Part shown: piece by piece, positions 34,290 through 45,185 of the stretch
Layout of the letters: each line of letters begins with the position of its first letter
Numbering within the stretch: position 1 is the first letter of the stretch
Origin: Lomentospora prolificans
Taxonomy: Eukaryota > Ascomycota > Sordariomycetes > Microascales > Microascaceae
Direction: 5' to 3'
Length of the DNA stretch: 64,000 bases
Assembly: GCA_029532625.1 (NCBI GenBank)
Contig: JARFXM010000008.1
Span: 2,871,397-2,935,396, forward strand
Notes under the pieces: model-generated
Database searches by the model: none
Told to the model about the DNA's origin: nothing
Seen by the model: only the letters and a program-made list of their open reading frames with translations
Program-made: the position numbers and the translations under genes

Positions 34290-35858
34290 TCACAAAGTAA
34301 GGCCATCACTCAACGAGGCAGGAAATCGCTTTTCAGGCGGTCCCTTGAGCTTGAAGCCAGCACCTCGAAGATCCTGGAAAAGACCGTCTGGATCGTAGAT
34401 GCGAGATGTGTTCTCCAAAAACTCCCTCGTTTTTTCGTCAAAAGCTTCGAAGGCGTTTTGGTACTGGCTGGCATAGTTGAGGTAGATGTAAGGGTTATAT
34501 ACTCCACGCTGCTTCGCCTCCGCCTCTGTCCTGTCGAAAATTGTCTGCAAAGTCAAGAGAACTCGAGGGTTATCCTCCTTCTTTGCCCAGACTGGTTCGG
34601 CGTTGAACATTAAGAAAGGACCCTTGTCTGCGAGACCGAGCGCGTTGCCCCCGTTGACGGTCATTCGATCGATCACGTTTTGGGTGATATACTGGATGGC
34701 GACCTGGACCTTCAGTCCTTCGACGTCAGCGATCTTGTCCATTTCCTCAATCCAAACATCTCCCCAGTAACATATCATGTGCTCATCGATGTTTGTGCAG
34801 GACACCCACAGCGAGTTCTCGACATGATGAGGGTAGCCCCTGGCCATGATCCTTGACATCTCACTGTGACTTTGAGTTTTTGCTGCACTATAAATTGACG
34901 GGATGGCTAGAACGTCTTGGAAGAAAACGGGAGATTCGACCCGGTCGCAGTAGGAGAGCCAGCTACCCCAGTGCCAGTGGCCTCCCGTCTTTCCAAGAGC
35001 CAAGATGAAGAATGCATTAGGATCCTCAGGAGCACTCTCACCGGCTTTCATAAAGGCGGCAATGACGGAATCGCTGTGGATGATATCCCAAGCTACAGGC
35101 CCACCCCACATACCAGGGTGAGGATACGCGTTGAGAGTGAACGACGTGACGATACCAAAATTCCCTCCTCCGCCACGCAGCGCTTTGTATAGCTCGGGGT
35201 GCGAGTCAGCGCTCGCCGTGACGATCGTACCGTTGACAAGCACGACTTCGTACTCTCGTATATTGTCGAGAGCCCAACCGTACTTGTTGCAGTAGAAGGA
35301 GATGCCGCCTTGACGTATTTATTAGCAAGGGATCGCCAAAGACAGATACAAGGCATTTCTCACCTCCAAGGAGAAAGCCACCGACGCCAACAGTCATCGC
35401 TCGGCCACCGACAACAGTGAGTCCTTGAGGCTCCAGCGTGGTATACACATCCAGCCAGCGATTTCCGGGCCCATTTTTAACGACGCTGCGATCCTCTTCC
35501 AGTACCATATGATTAAGCATGGCAAGATCGATGGAAACGCCGTTCGAAATTGATGATTCACCGTGGAACTTTCCGTGGCCACCGCTCTTGACGAAAAGGG
35601 CAGCTAGTAAATTTCAGAATGACCAAGGCCATGGACACATCTACAACTGTCCTAGGCCGGAAGATGCACGCTGGAGTAGCCCTGGCCTGTTCTCCAGTCC
35701 AATACGAGGCCCTAGCCCGTTCATACTCTGCAGAGTCCCTAGCCAGCGTTTGGGAGGGACATATCTTTGACAAAAGTTGGCACTGCGTGTCATTAGAAAA
35801 TTGGTGATAATATAGCACAAGACATACTCACAGCAAGGTCCATATCGAGCTTTATCAT
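34290..35858 (-). pseudogene. BBE-type FAD-linked oxidase, frameshifted
   Basis: The gene has a short first exon (35858-35832), a second exon from 35782 and, after an intron 35363-35309, a last exon from 35308 to a stop at 34290. The N-terminal PCMH part carries ARATPACIFRPRTVVDVSMA and VKSGGHGKFHG (FAD-His motif), then GGRAMTVGVGGFLLGG. The last exon has RGGGGNFGIVTSFTL and a BBE-like YDPDGLFQDL. Around 35598-35604 the frame slips: the text up to SCPF and the text from VKSGGH are in different phases, best explained by loss of two bases (or gain of one). No intron fits there. Unlike the 1981 copy it lacks the second FAD-binding Cys. It is probably inactive unless the slip is a sequencing error. 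Confidence 0.8.
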
Positions 35859-36918
35859 TTCGAATTGAAAGTTATGCGTGATGCGCGAAGTATTTTGGAA
35901 TGTTGGGTGGATAAAACTGGTATGTTTTATACGGCACTGGTATCATTTTGGCGCTTAGACCGCCAATTATCGCCCATCGAAAATACGCGACCTGGTCCTA
36001 AACCCCTCATCCTCATCTTGATCTACCACGCCAGACTGATACTGTATTGATGTAACAAGTCTAGTGTCTTCTGGATGTGCGGGGAGCGCATCCAAGGGGC
36101 TTTTCGGAAAGCAAACATTTTTCCTTCGCGGACATCTGGGAAAGTCCCGGCGACTCACTATTGCGGGGGTTTGGGTCCTAGTGTGAGGTACTATGCAGCG
36201 GAATCCGTGATCGTTTATGGCGCTTAGATAACGGCCTCGCCCCACTCGCTGGCCCACGGCCACTTTTGGACCCTAGCGACAGCCTAAGCTCGCCAGAAGC
36301 AGGGCAATAGGAACGGATTCTGGCACCTCATTGAGGTTGGCCTCGGGACAAATCAGTAGCAGTGTATGGGCAATCCGCCAGAGGTTTATCCTTTACTGTT
36401 ACCCTTGATTGCTGAGGCTGCATGTCGGCCCTTCGTAGCTCGTGACAGAACGGAACCATCCTGAGCGACGGGTGAGCACGGCCACATGTGGACACGGCTC
36501 GAAAGGGCCAAGGATGTAGTTCAGATTCGAGTCATATGATTAGATATAAAATTAATAGGAATGAGTCGTTAGATAGATATCACTTCTTACTAGACATCGC
36601 TAATTGCAACTGACTACAATCCTAAGTAATATGCTTGATCATTAATCACTGTGATCCTGAGTGGTCTGCTCTATAGGCTTTCTGTCCGAGTTATCCTTTC
36701 CTGTTATACTTGTCCGCCAAGGCCGCATGTAGGGTCTTCCGTGGCCTGTGACAACACGCACATGCGCGCTGCGACGCCTTTTACGACTTGCCTCCCCAGT
36801 CTAAGCTAAGGACTGCCAGCATGGCACCGAATTTTCTTTAGTTCAAGCTCCCACCTCCCCCTCCTGCTTTTATTTCAGCCACACTAAAATCCACCCTCCC
36901 AAATCCACGCCACCAACT
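35859..36918. other. Intergenic region, no gene seen
   Basis: Only short motif-free frames; 36540-36650 is AT-rich. Nothing recognised. Confidence 0.5.
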
Positions 36919-37399
36919 TTAATCCTCCATCACTTCCACATCTAAGTCAACTTCATATGAAATCATGGAACTGATATTTTCGGCGTCGCTTCTTTCATCG
37001 GAACTAATATTGTGGTGGTGGGTGGTGGTGGTGGTGTGGTGTGGCTCGACAGGAAAGATTCAGCCACAAGCGCAGTAGCTAATGGAGTGGGGATCCGGGG
37101 CACGGACTTGAATGCCAAGGATAAGAAGAGGTGGTTTTCCCGATTTTGATTCAAGGAGGGAAGGAGAAATAAGAAGCAGGCAGTAAGACGAGCACGATGT
37201 GACGATATTCATCGCTGTCGCGGCGGTCGTTGCGGTCGTCGCAATAGCTGTCGTCACGTGTACGAATGACTGGAGCATCGCGCATCGCGCCTTCCCGCTG
37301 GACAAACAGATCCTGTATTATATAGATATCTCTACGGCGCCGATTCAAAGCCTCTTCCCTTCTTTTTTCTCTCCGTCTTTGGATCTTTAATATATCCAT
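36919..37399 (-). CDS. Possible small Arg/Asp-rich protein (doubtful)
   Basis: From ATG 37399 the minus strand reads a very basic, Arg-rich N-terminus (RRREKRREEALNRRRRDIYI, then RDDSYCDDRNDRRDSDEYRH). About 200 nt further on, a separate frame reads a Thr/His run then an acidic end (SSDERSDAENISSM, EVDLDVEVMED) stopping at 36919. The two could be exons of one gene with an intron near 37080-37180, but I could not fix the borders. No family is recognised. Confidence 0.3.
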
Positions 37400-37950
37400 G
37401 TCATTATCGCAGCTCCGTCTCGAACCGTGCTACGGACATCACACACGAGGTGCTCCAAAAGGTAGTGATAAGTGGTTCCTAAGAGGTGCACTCCATGCGT
37501 CACCCGCCTTACTGAATGTGTCATCCGGCCAATACATGTCGTCCTCTTCCTCGATTATCTCTGATCTCCCTCGTAATCTTCTGATCACTGACGACTCCAA
37601 TTGGAAGTGCGCAATGCCCGACGTCCTAAGCCCGACCTGACCATGGCATACATACCTAGTCGCCTTACCCACGAAAACACGACGAACTTCGGGAGTTTTC
37701 CCCACCCCACCACACTATTTCTGAATTCCCCATGCGAAGCTTCTGGACCCAGCCAACCTCGAATTCGGATTTGTTTTCGACCCTCTGTGTTTTTCAACTT
37801 GAGAGCTTCAATTTAGCTTTCTAAGGCCCGAATCTTAGCTTCAGCGGTAGCCAGCTTGAAAGTCTCCTCTCAAAAGCTTTAAAGACACTCTAGAAGAGAA
37901 GATGTTGGGTTGCGATATGTTGATCACCTAAATTAGATCACTATCCCTCA

Positions 37951-38270
37951 TGACTTTCCAACACTATACATTAGGGTTAGTCCTTAGGGCTAGAACCGCC
38001 GGGGCCTGTCCTTGGAAGAGTTAAGCAGTCAAATGGTCACTAAGCAGTCCGCAACGCGCATTCTAGTATGGGTGTCGGAGTTACTTGTTGACTACTAGAT
38101 ATTATAGAGAGCAGAACTAAATACAAGCGGTAGAGACCGTGGTTTAAATATTCCGTTTTACCGTACTGATCCTGGATGGCTTTCCTCGCTGTGTGTTTTG
38201 TCATTCTGCCGCGGGTCACTGCCTCACATCTGACCTTAAATAGTCATGATGACCCAGGTCGTCACATCTG
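37951..38270 (-). repeat. Second copy of LTR family A, partial
   Basis: It begins TGACTTTCCAACACTATACA and matches the 33668 copy over about 200 bp, then becomes patchy. The right border is uncertain. It lies in the same orientation as the 33668 and 58294 copies. Confidence 0.55.
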
Positions 38271-38819
38271 GAACCTTAAGGCTTCTTCTTTCTTGGCTGA
38301 TCACGGTTAAGCCGATTTCTGAGAGTCAGTCTTGGAGATACTCTGTTCCTTGACTGTATCCTGTCTTTGCACCAGTTGGCGATGGCGTCAAATGTATCCC
38401 GAAGGGCTTCTTCAAAATAAGACTTTCATAAAGAAAAGAAGCTAAATGTTGAGTTTCAATAATATTGGGAAAACGATCGTGGAGATATTAGGATTCGAAG
38501 TCTGCAGGTCGACTTGGCGGTATGGATATTCGCGTCGTCAAAGGAGGGGGTTAAACTTATCGCCGATCGAGATGCCATCACGCTGGGGCTCAGCCGCAGC
38601 GCCAGGTGCGAGTGAAATGCGCTCAAACAGTGTTCGGCGATGAAAGTTCAATGTATAGGAGTTCAACTAGAGCGTAAGCCAAAGGGTCAAGGAACCCTTG
38701 GTACAGTAGGATACAAGAGCACCAGGTACATTTCAACATCTTATACGGGCATAAACCCAGAACTCAAGCTCGATTTTCAGACGTGAAATACTTATGGGGT
38801 GTAAAGAACGAGTGTTCTC

Positions 38820-38947
38820 GTGTGGCATCTCTTTTAAGGGTTAGATATCCAATAGCCAGCTAGGATTCAGCGACAGCATTGGTATCTGTGCGAGTTCGAC
38901 CTAGGCTTCCCACCTTCTTCTTTAGCGCTATGATAATATGATAGGGT

Positions 38948-39029
<82 letters not shown>

Positions 39030-39745
39030 CGTGCGCACGTATGGCACCTTTCTCTTTTAAGGGTTGGATATCTAATAATAGCCAGCCAGGATTTAGTGAT
39101 AGCTAGCATTAGTATCTGTACGAGCCTGTTCAACGTTGGCTTCCTACCTTCTTTAGTGCTATGATTTAATGATAGTATTAGTATCTGTGTGAGCCTGTTC
39201 AACCTTAGCTTCCCACCTTCTTTGGCACTATGATAGAGTAGTCTAATCGTCGGGTTCTTGTATGGCATCTCTTTTAAAGGTTGGATATCCAATATCCAAT
39301 AATAGCCAGCCAGGATTCAGTGTTCAACGTTGGCTTCCCACGTTCTTCTTCAGTGCTATAATAATATAGTCTAATTATAGGGTTCTCACTCTTATATTAT
39401 CTCTCTCTCTATGCATACATGCGTGTGGCACCTTTCTCTTTTAAGGCTTGGATATCTATGTGAGCTTGACCTTAGCTTCCCACTTCGCTTCCTACCTTCT
39501 TCTTTTATACTATGATAGAGCAGTCTAATCGTAGGGTTCTCGCGTGGCATCTCTATGCGAGTTCAACCTTGGCTCCCCACCTTCTTCAGTGCTACGATTC
39601 AATGATAGCATTGGTATCTGTGCGAGCCTCTTCAACCTTGGCTTCTACCTTCTTCAGTGCTACGATTCAATTCAATGACCAGCATTGGTATCTGTGCGAG
39701 CCTGTTCAACCTTAGCTTCCACCTTCTTCAGCGCTATGATAGGTG
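38820..39745. repeat. Degenerate minisatellite with about eight units
   Basis: The phrase CTTCCCACCTTCTT followed by an (A/C)GTGCTATGAT-like block recurs near 38907, 39140, 39210, 39334, 39490, 39572, 39642 and 39715. Several units also share GGTATCTGTGCGAGCCTGTT and GGCATCTCTTTTAAGG. Unit spacing varies from about 70 to 230 bp by deletion and internal repetition. No coding function is evident. Confidence 0.8.
38948..39024. repeat. CT microsatellite
   Basis: A long CT dinucleotide run broken once by TTGTGTT near 38974. It lies inside the first unit of the minisatellite and probably arose from its TTCTCTC end. Confidence 0.95.
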
Positions 39746-40268
39746 GAGGGAAAAATAGATAAGAGTTACAAAATATGACCTGGATTTATAGTTAAATGGA
39801 GAGGTAATAAGGTACTATGAGGTAGAATGCAACTGTAAAAATGAAGTGGATCCTCGATGTCCCTTGACTTTCACCTTTTGCAGGCAGTTATATAGTGTGG
39901 GTACAGGAGGGCTACAAGATGTGCACACTTTTTGTCATGTCGTAAGTGCCTGGATAAGCCCGTAACGCAATGAAAAGAACGAAAAAATACCTGTAGAGTA
40001 CCAAAAGTTTGCGGAAACATTTTACAGTTAATATAAGATTCTCCTATTTCGCGGAACGACCTGTCTGGCTGAACAACCCAGGCACGCTGAGCGCAGGCTA
40101 GGCTAGGTCGGGCTGTGGCTGCTCCAGTAGGACGGGGAAGCACAACGCATGGGTCGCTGGATGGACTAGGTTTCATCAATCCCAGACTAGCACAGCTTGT
40201 CAAACTGTCGATTAATCCACCAGCTAATCGCTCGTTAGGCTTCTGCGTCTACGTAATAGAGGGTCTAC
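39746..40268. other. Intergenic region, no gene seen
   Basis: Nothing recognised between the minisatellite and the permease remnant. Confidence 0.5.
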
Positions 40269-41098
40269 TTACGTTGACGGTTTAGGTATGCAAGTACTCT
40301 CATGATAGTTGATTTCGTCTAACCCAATCTTCAGATCTGCTTCTGTCGGCTTGATGAAGGGCGATCGTTTGAAAAGTTTGTACGTCGTGTATACAATAGG
40401 GAAGAGTCCAATTGTAAAGTATCTAATATGTATATTAGTACTAGCAAAGCGTGGAAAAATTGGCACACTCCAGTTACCCTTTAAGAAGACTATTATGAAG
40501 TCAGTCATATAACAATGATGTCAGGTAGATACAGGTACGCGCCAGTATGTCCTGACGCAAGCGCCATCAGCATAGATCAAAACATTCCGTAATACGCTGA
40601 AAAGCTAAGATGAGTTAGTCTACATCTCGAGGTCGACGGTTCAATTTCATACGGTTGGAGGTATCCTATATACGGAAAGTTGTCACGAGAGATTCCTTGA
40701 GCCATGTAGGCTTTTCTGAATCTCAAATAAATGAAGCAGCAGGCGGTTAGGTTTATAAGTTGACCAGACGTAGCCTAGACAGAATAAACCCGTTAGCCAG
40801 CGGACATAGGTCGTAACAGAGAGGTTCATACACTCACTAATGATATGAGCCACGAGAAGACAACTGAGGATCCGCTCGAAACCTGCAAGAAAGCGATGCA
40901 AGAGATACAAAGCACAGCGACTGTCGGATATATAGGAACTCCATTTTTAGTTGTCTTCACAAATATTTTGGGAGCCTTTCCAGCTAGTGAGAGACCATAT
41001 AGTGTTCTTGTCGCACAGAAAAAGTATCCATTGCCAGCCGAGAAAGCGGATGTTAACAAGAGAGCATTTACAATATGTGGCAGGACAGGAATGCCAGA
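40269..41098 (-). pseudogene. Amino-acid permease, 5'-truncated and decayed
   Basis: On the minus strand the text begins inside the family at SGIPVLPHIVNALLLTSAFS and continues FCATRTLYGLSLAGKAPKIF, then spliced LRFRKAYMAQGISRDNFPYI, and ends KGNWSVPIF and FKRSPFIKPTEADLKIGLDE. These are the last third of a YAT/GABA-type fungal amino-acid permease. The N-terminal two thirds are absent and the break at 41098 lies about 70 bp from a Tc1/mariner transposase start. The last part also contains a TGA where the family has Trp (GMF-stop-S, near 40578) and a lost splice donor, so it is dead. Confidence 0.8.
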
Positions 41099-41166
41099 TT
41101 CTCCTTCGCCCCATTCTACACTCTTAACGCACTTTTCAATCAGCCAACCAAGCATAAATTTGACTG

Positions 41167-42120
41167 ATGGCACCTCGGCTGTCGAAATCTCAGCATGATC
41201 AGATCCTTTCGATGATTATACGAGGATGTGAGAACAAGGAAATATCCGAAGCTATTCCATGCACACTCCGCGCCATTCGTAGAGCACGATCGAGTTACGA
41301 GCGATTCGGCACGACGACCATGCCGTCGAACCGTACGGGTCCTGACCCCAAGATAACTCCAAGCATGCAGATGGCACTTTGCCGCCAGCTAGCCGAAGAT
41401 CCCGATATGGACCGGCGCGAGATGGCCGATTTTATCCGTGATAAGTTCAGTGTAGATGTGCCACTAAAAGTAATGCGCCGCGTAGCCGAACAACAGAGGC
41501 CCGAGTTACGCCACTTCTACCAGTACAGGCTTAAGAGCCTTGGCTGTAAGTCATATCATTTGGTTTTTATCGATGAGTCTGGTATCGATAAGCCAGGCGT
41601 GTTCCGTCGAAAGGGATGGGCTCCGAAGGGAATCACGCCTGTCCACAAGGCAAGGTTCCAACGCGAAGGCAGACTCCAAATCCTTGCAGCATATACGCAA
41701 AAGGGTGTAAAGCTGTCACGTCTATTCTTTGGAACTGTAGACAAGTCTACATTTGAAGACTTCATCGATCAATTGCTACGACATTGCGGTATATGGCCGG
41801 AGCCGGAGACCGTCCTTATCATGGATAACGTTGCGTTTCACCACTCGGAGAGAGTCCGACAAATGTGTGAGGATGCTGGTGTAAAGGTGGACTTCCAGGC
41901 ACCGTATACTCCAAGGACTAATCCCGTCAAGGAATTCTTTGGGGAGATCAAGGCACACGCGAAAGCAAAGCGCAGAAGCCACCAGACTCTCGCACAAAGG
42001 GACTTTGAGAGATACATCAAGGCATGTGTGAAGGCAGTAGGGAACCGACGAGGCAGTGCGGAGGGCCATTTTCGAAGAGCTGGGATATATATTGAGCAGC
42101 CTCCTGAAAAATTGCCATAG
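41167..42120 (+). mobile_element. Tc1/mariner-type transposase, probably inactive, 317 aa
   Basis: The frame from ATG 41167 gives 317 residues: an N-terminal helix-turn-helix region (LSKSQHDQILSMII...), then the catalytic core with FIDESGID (first Asp), LIMDNVAFHHS (second Asp) and TPRTNPVKEFFGEIK (third site). Where DD34E elements have NPIEEFF, this copy reads NPVKEFF, so the catalytic Glu is Lys, a G-to-A change. The segment before KVMRRVAEQQRPELRHFYQ is also about 15 residues shorter than family members I know. Both changes suggest a dead copy. A weak inverted repeat (ACGCACTTTT near 41128; AAAACGTGCGG near 42199) may be worn element ends. Confidence 0.82.
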
Positions 42121-42154
42121 ATCAATATATCTGCATATCATGGAAATGCGAAGG

Positions 42155-42797
42155 TTAATCTTTATGAACAGCTCCCAACCATTTATAAATCCAACTAACA
42201 AAACGTGCGGCAACACCCTCCAAGACTCCATTTGTGATCAGCATGTCTCGACCCGCTTTTTGGTGGGTGTAGAGCCAATGAAGATCATAGCCTTTGGCGA
42301 CTGTAACCTGTCCTGCTAGCTGAGAAGCTGCTCGCCACTCCGGGTTGGAAACTTTCGCCATGAGCCAATCGCTGTATAGTTTTGGGGCCTCGTCTTCTGG
42401 AACTGGAAAGTGGGGAAGTGATGATGGAGTCTCGTTCCAGCAATCGGAGATGTCATCGCGGTGGCCCTGGCATAAGACGCGAAGTGTAATAGGTAATGCC
42501 TCGGGGTCCTTCTGCTTCCGCCTTCTACGCTCCTCTTCTTCGTTCACGCGTGTGTGAATCAGGTCACGAATTCCATTCGGAATATCATCATGCGTCTCCA
42601 GCCTGTGTCCTTCCTCGGCATAATCGACGATCCGGTCCATGATATCCGAATCAAGCTTAAAATGCTTATCGTTGTTCCGCCAACAAGAAAATCCTCGGTT
42701 TGTGCACACGGCGCTATTGCATTCTAGGAGCTGATAGACGCCCTTAGGGTTCGCCGCACGAGTGATACGGGGATAATTGACGCTCTTGTTCTTCTAT
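42155..42797 (-). pseudogene. Fragment of an unnamed fungal repeat-gene family
   Basis: The minus strand reads from about 42797 (KSVNYPRITRAANPKGVYQL) through ECNSAVCTNRGFSCWRNNDK and ETHDDIPNGIRDLIHTRVNE to a stop at 42155. From memory this resembles a widespread multicopy family of uncharacterised fungal proteins. Those have a Cys-rich element, a segment on thresholds of a basic helix, and a C-terminus ending (A)RRFVxxIxxW; here it reads VAARFVSWIYKWL. The 5' part is missing or decayed (in-frame stop upstream of 42797). Function is unknown; such copies often lie near transposons. Confidence 0.45.
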
Positions 42798-43184
42798 CCT
42801 AATTGGGATCCGGTATGAGATGTTGCCGGTCTTCTTATAGATACAGTTGCCTATGATGCTGGCACTGAAGTTCACCTCGTCTGACAGTGGCTGAAACAGC
42901 CGTGCATTCCGTTTCCGTCGACGGTGCCTCTTCTGGACTATGCATTTTGAAATTGATGCTAATACGCAGCTAGTATATTCAAAATGTGCTTCGATAGAAG
43001 ATTCCTCTATCAATAGAAGAAAAAGCACCGACGTTCTGACCATTGAGAACTATGTACACATGCAGGAGCATTTTTTGGCAGAATGACTACCATAACTATA
43101 TCTACGAAGGAGTTCGAGTATATCTCTCTTGCCTATTGAATATGCATTGCTACACTAGTTCACGGATGTAAGAAATATGCATGG

Positions 43185-44560
43185 CTAAGGACGAGGTAAG
43201 TGGATGTATCTATCAATCAACAGTATATCCAGCGTTAATTATCGAATAGGATTTGCAGTGCATGGTGGGATGGAAAGATGGAGAACCTGATGTAAAGCTG
43301 GGATTCAAGAAGGATCACGCTAAAGGCATGAAAAGCATTCCGAAGAAGTGAGTTGTGGATATTTACATCCTGATGGCATAGACATATTTCTAATAGCTTA
43401 TAATACGCAGACCAAAACACCTACTATACGAGGGGTTGCGTCCTACACCTCCCCTCTTCGCCAATAGCATGCTCTTGTTGCTGGCCATTTTCATTTCATA
43501 TAATGCATTTAAGGGCTTTAAGACTATGGAGGCTGTTCTAGCCATCCGGCCACTACAAAAGGAGAAGTATCGGATTATAGAGCGGGAGGATAATGTTTTG
43601 TCGGATCCGGTTTTCCCCGAAATGTCTCAACATGGGCCTATTAACAAGGCTGAGAACAAGGATGTGTGGGGTTACCAATGCTCTGACTGGGCAAAATGGG
43701 CGAATTTTGTTGGGGGAATGGGCCTACATGCCGCCCGTAGGGAGGAACTTATCAAGGTCGATGGTGAGTTCCTCGATTCCTAAGAATTCTTACTAATTAA
43801 CAATAGATAACGGCTACTCCCTTGGCCAGGTTATGAAGTTTGCTGGACATCGAAACTCTTAAGACCCCCGTTGGCCACTACCTAAGCGACATGAGCAATG
43901 TGGATGGTGCTGTAGCATTCCTCGGCCTAGAGCCTCGACGAGACATCACCGAAGACTTTCAATCTGCCTCTATGGGAAGGAACCCAGGCCTTCTACACTC
44001 ACTCCTAGCTAAAATGCTTGAGGAAACAGAACAGCGCGAAGACTACGCGAAAGTCTACAAGGAGATCGAGGGCCTTTCTCTTCAGATTCAAGTCGCTCTC
44101 ACAGATGACGCACGAGACGAGCTCTAGGCCCAACCAGACCAAGTTTTTCATCAATGACGAAAGCTCCGTGACGCCGAACTCAACAAATATATGAAGAGCC
44201 AAAGGAGAGTGTACGACAATCATTGCGAATCTTAGGAGGGTGACTGGCGGCGTAGTTACTTTGACCGTGTTGTCCGCCATATGCTTCCTGAGTGCGATCG
44301 ACTTGCAGGCACGCTTGCACTTGCAGCCCCACTACGGAGCCCTCAAAGCATTTTTACTCTTGAGGATCTCATTTCCATCTCGACGAACGGCTCTCGAGTT
44401 GCATACCAGGATGTGCTTCGGCCTATTAAAGGGTCTATTAGAGGTCAAGGTCCAGTATGTCCTATACTTTTTCAATGCGTTCTGAAGTATCTTGCGACAA
44501 AAACTACCAATGATCCTATTCCGTGCCCGCATCCGCGCTGTCTAGCAAAACTTCATTCGG
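43185..44560 (+). pseudogene. DUF3435/FluG-type tyrosine-recombinase-like gene, decayed
   Basis: Readable exons: about 43247-43347 (VKLGFKKDHAKGMKSIPKK), 43411-43763 (GLRPTPPLFANSMLLLLAIF; CSDWAKWANFVGGMGLHAAR) and 43807 onward (NGYSLGQVMKFAGH). One extra T near 43857-43861 breaks the frame before VGHYLSDMSNVDGAVAFLGL and EPRRDITEDFQSASMGRNPG. Stops at 44125 (TAG) and beyond (TGA, TAG at sites where CAA/CGA/CAG would fit) interrupt the tail, which ends in a C2H2-like CPHPRC. The HxxR (HAAR), GH (FAGH) and Tyr (HYLSDMS) elements suit a tyrosine recombinase. DUF3435 also includes the captain recombinases of Starship elements, but FluG-type relatives are numerous, so captain status is not shown. 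Confidence 0.72.
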
Positions 44561-44562
44561 AT

Positions 44563-44581
44563 CTAACCCTAACCCTAACCC
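44563..44581 (-). repeat. Interstitial telomeric motif, three units
   Basis: CTAACCCTAACCCTAACCC, three exact units, lies just after the DUF3435 remnant. It is inverted relative to the terminal TTAGGG array at the window's end. Confidence 0.9.
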
Positions 44582-45185
44582 GAACTTGGGCCCGCAGCTT
44601 CGCCAATGCCAACCGCTAGAGTTCGGAGGCATGGAAAGGCCAGTGACAGGATGAATGAACTTATATACAGCATAAATCCCCACCCGTCGCCGGAAACCTG
44701 GGTTTTGCGCGGCTTGATAGGCTACTTTACGATCATAGTTACTGTAACGGCAGACCCGGTGGCACCCGGTGGCGCCCACCCCGCGACGGACATCCGGCGA
44801 CCTACATGCAGGACTGCAGACCACCCGCCCTGCAGAGGGCTGGAAGGCTGATGGCGATCTAGCGGTGAGGCCACAAGAGCCACGAAGAGGACTAGTGAAG
44901 GATCAATAATAAAGGGAAGGGAGCTACGAGGAGGAAGGGGCAGCAATCAGTGACGCAATATCAAAGGACCTACCTTTACACCACTACTACGCTTCTGCAT
45001 CGCTAGCCATATCGTGCCTCTTCACTCTGTGACCTGACGCCCTTTACAGTTACTATTGCAAGCACTGTCATGACGAGTAGGGAGAAATTCTCAACAGCAT
45101 GAAGAAGTCTCGCGGAGTCTTTAAGTCTCTTAAGATTGCGACATTATAGTGTAAGATGCCGATCAAAACGGGACTTTTACAGTCC
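44582..45185. other. Intergenic region, no gene seen
   Basis: Only short frames without motifs; 3' flank of the LysM gene. Confidence 0.5.

Noticed and set aside
38867..39292. 141-residue frame with Glu-Arg run
   Set aside because: It is the translation of the CT microsatellite and minisatellite.
43185..44581. Calling the DUF3435 remnant a Starship captain
   Set aside because: Only the family-level likeness is visible; element borders, direct repeats and an empty site cannot be seen in one window.
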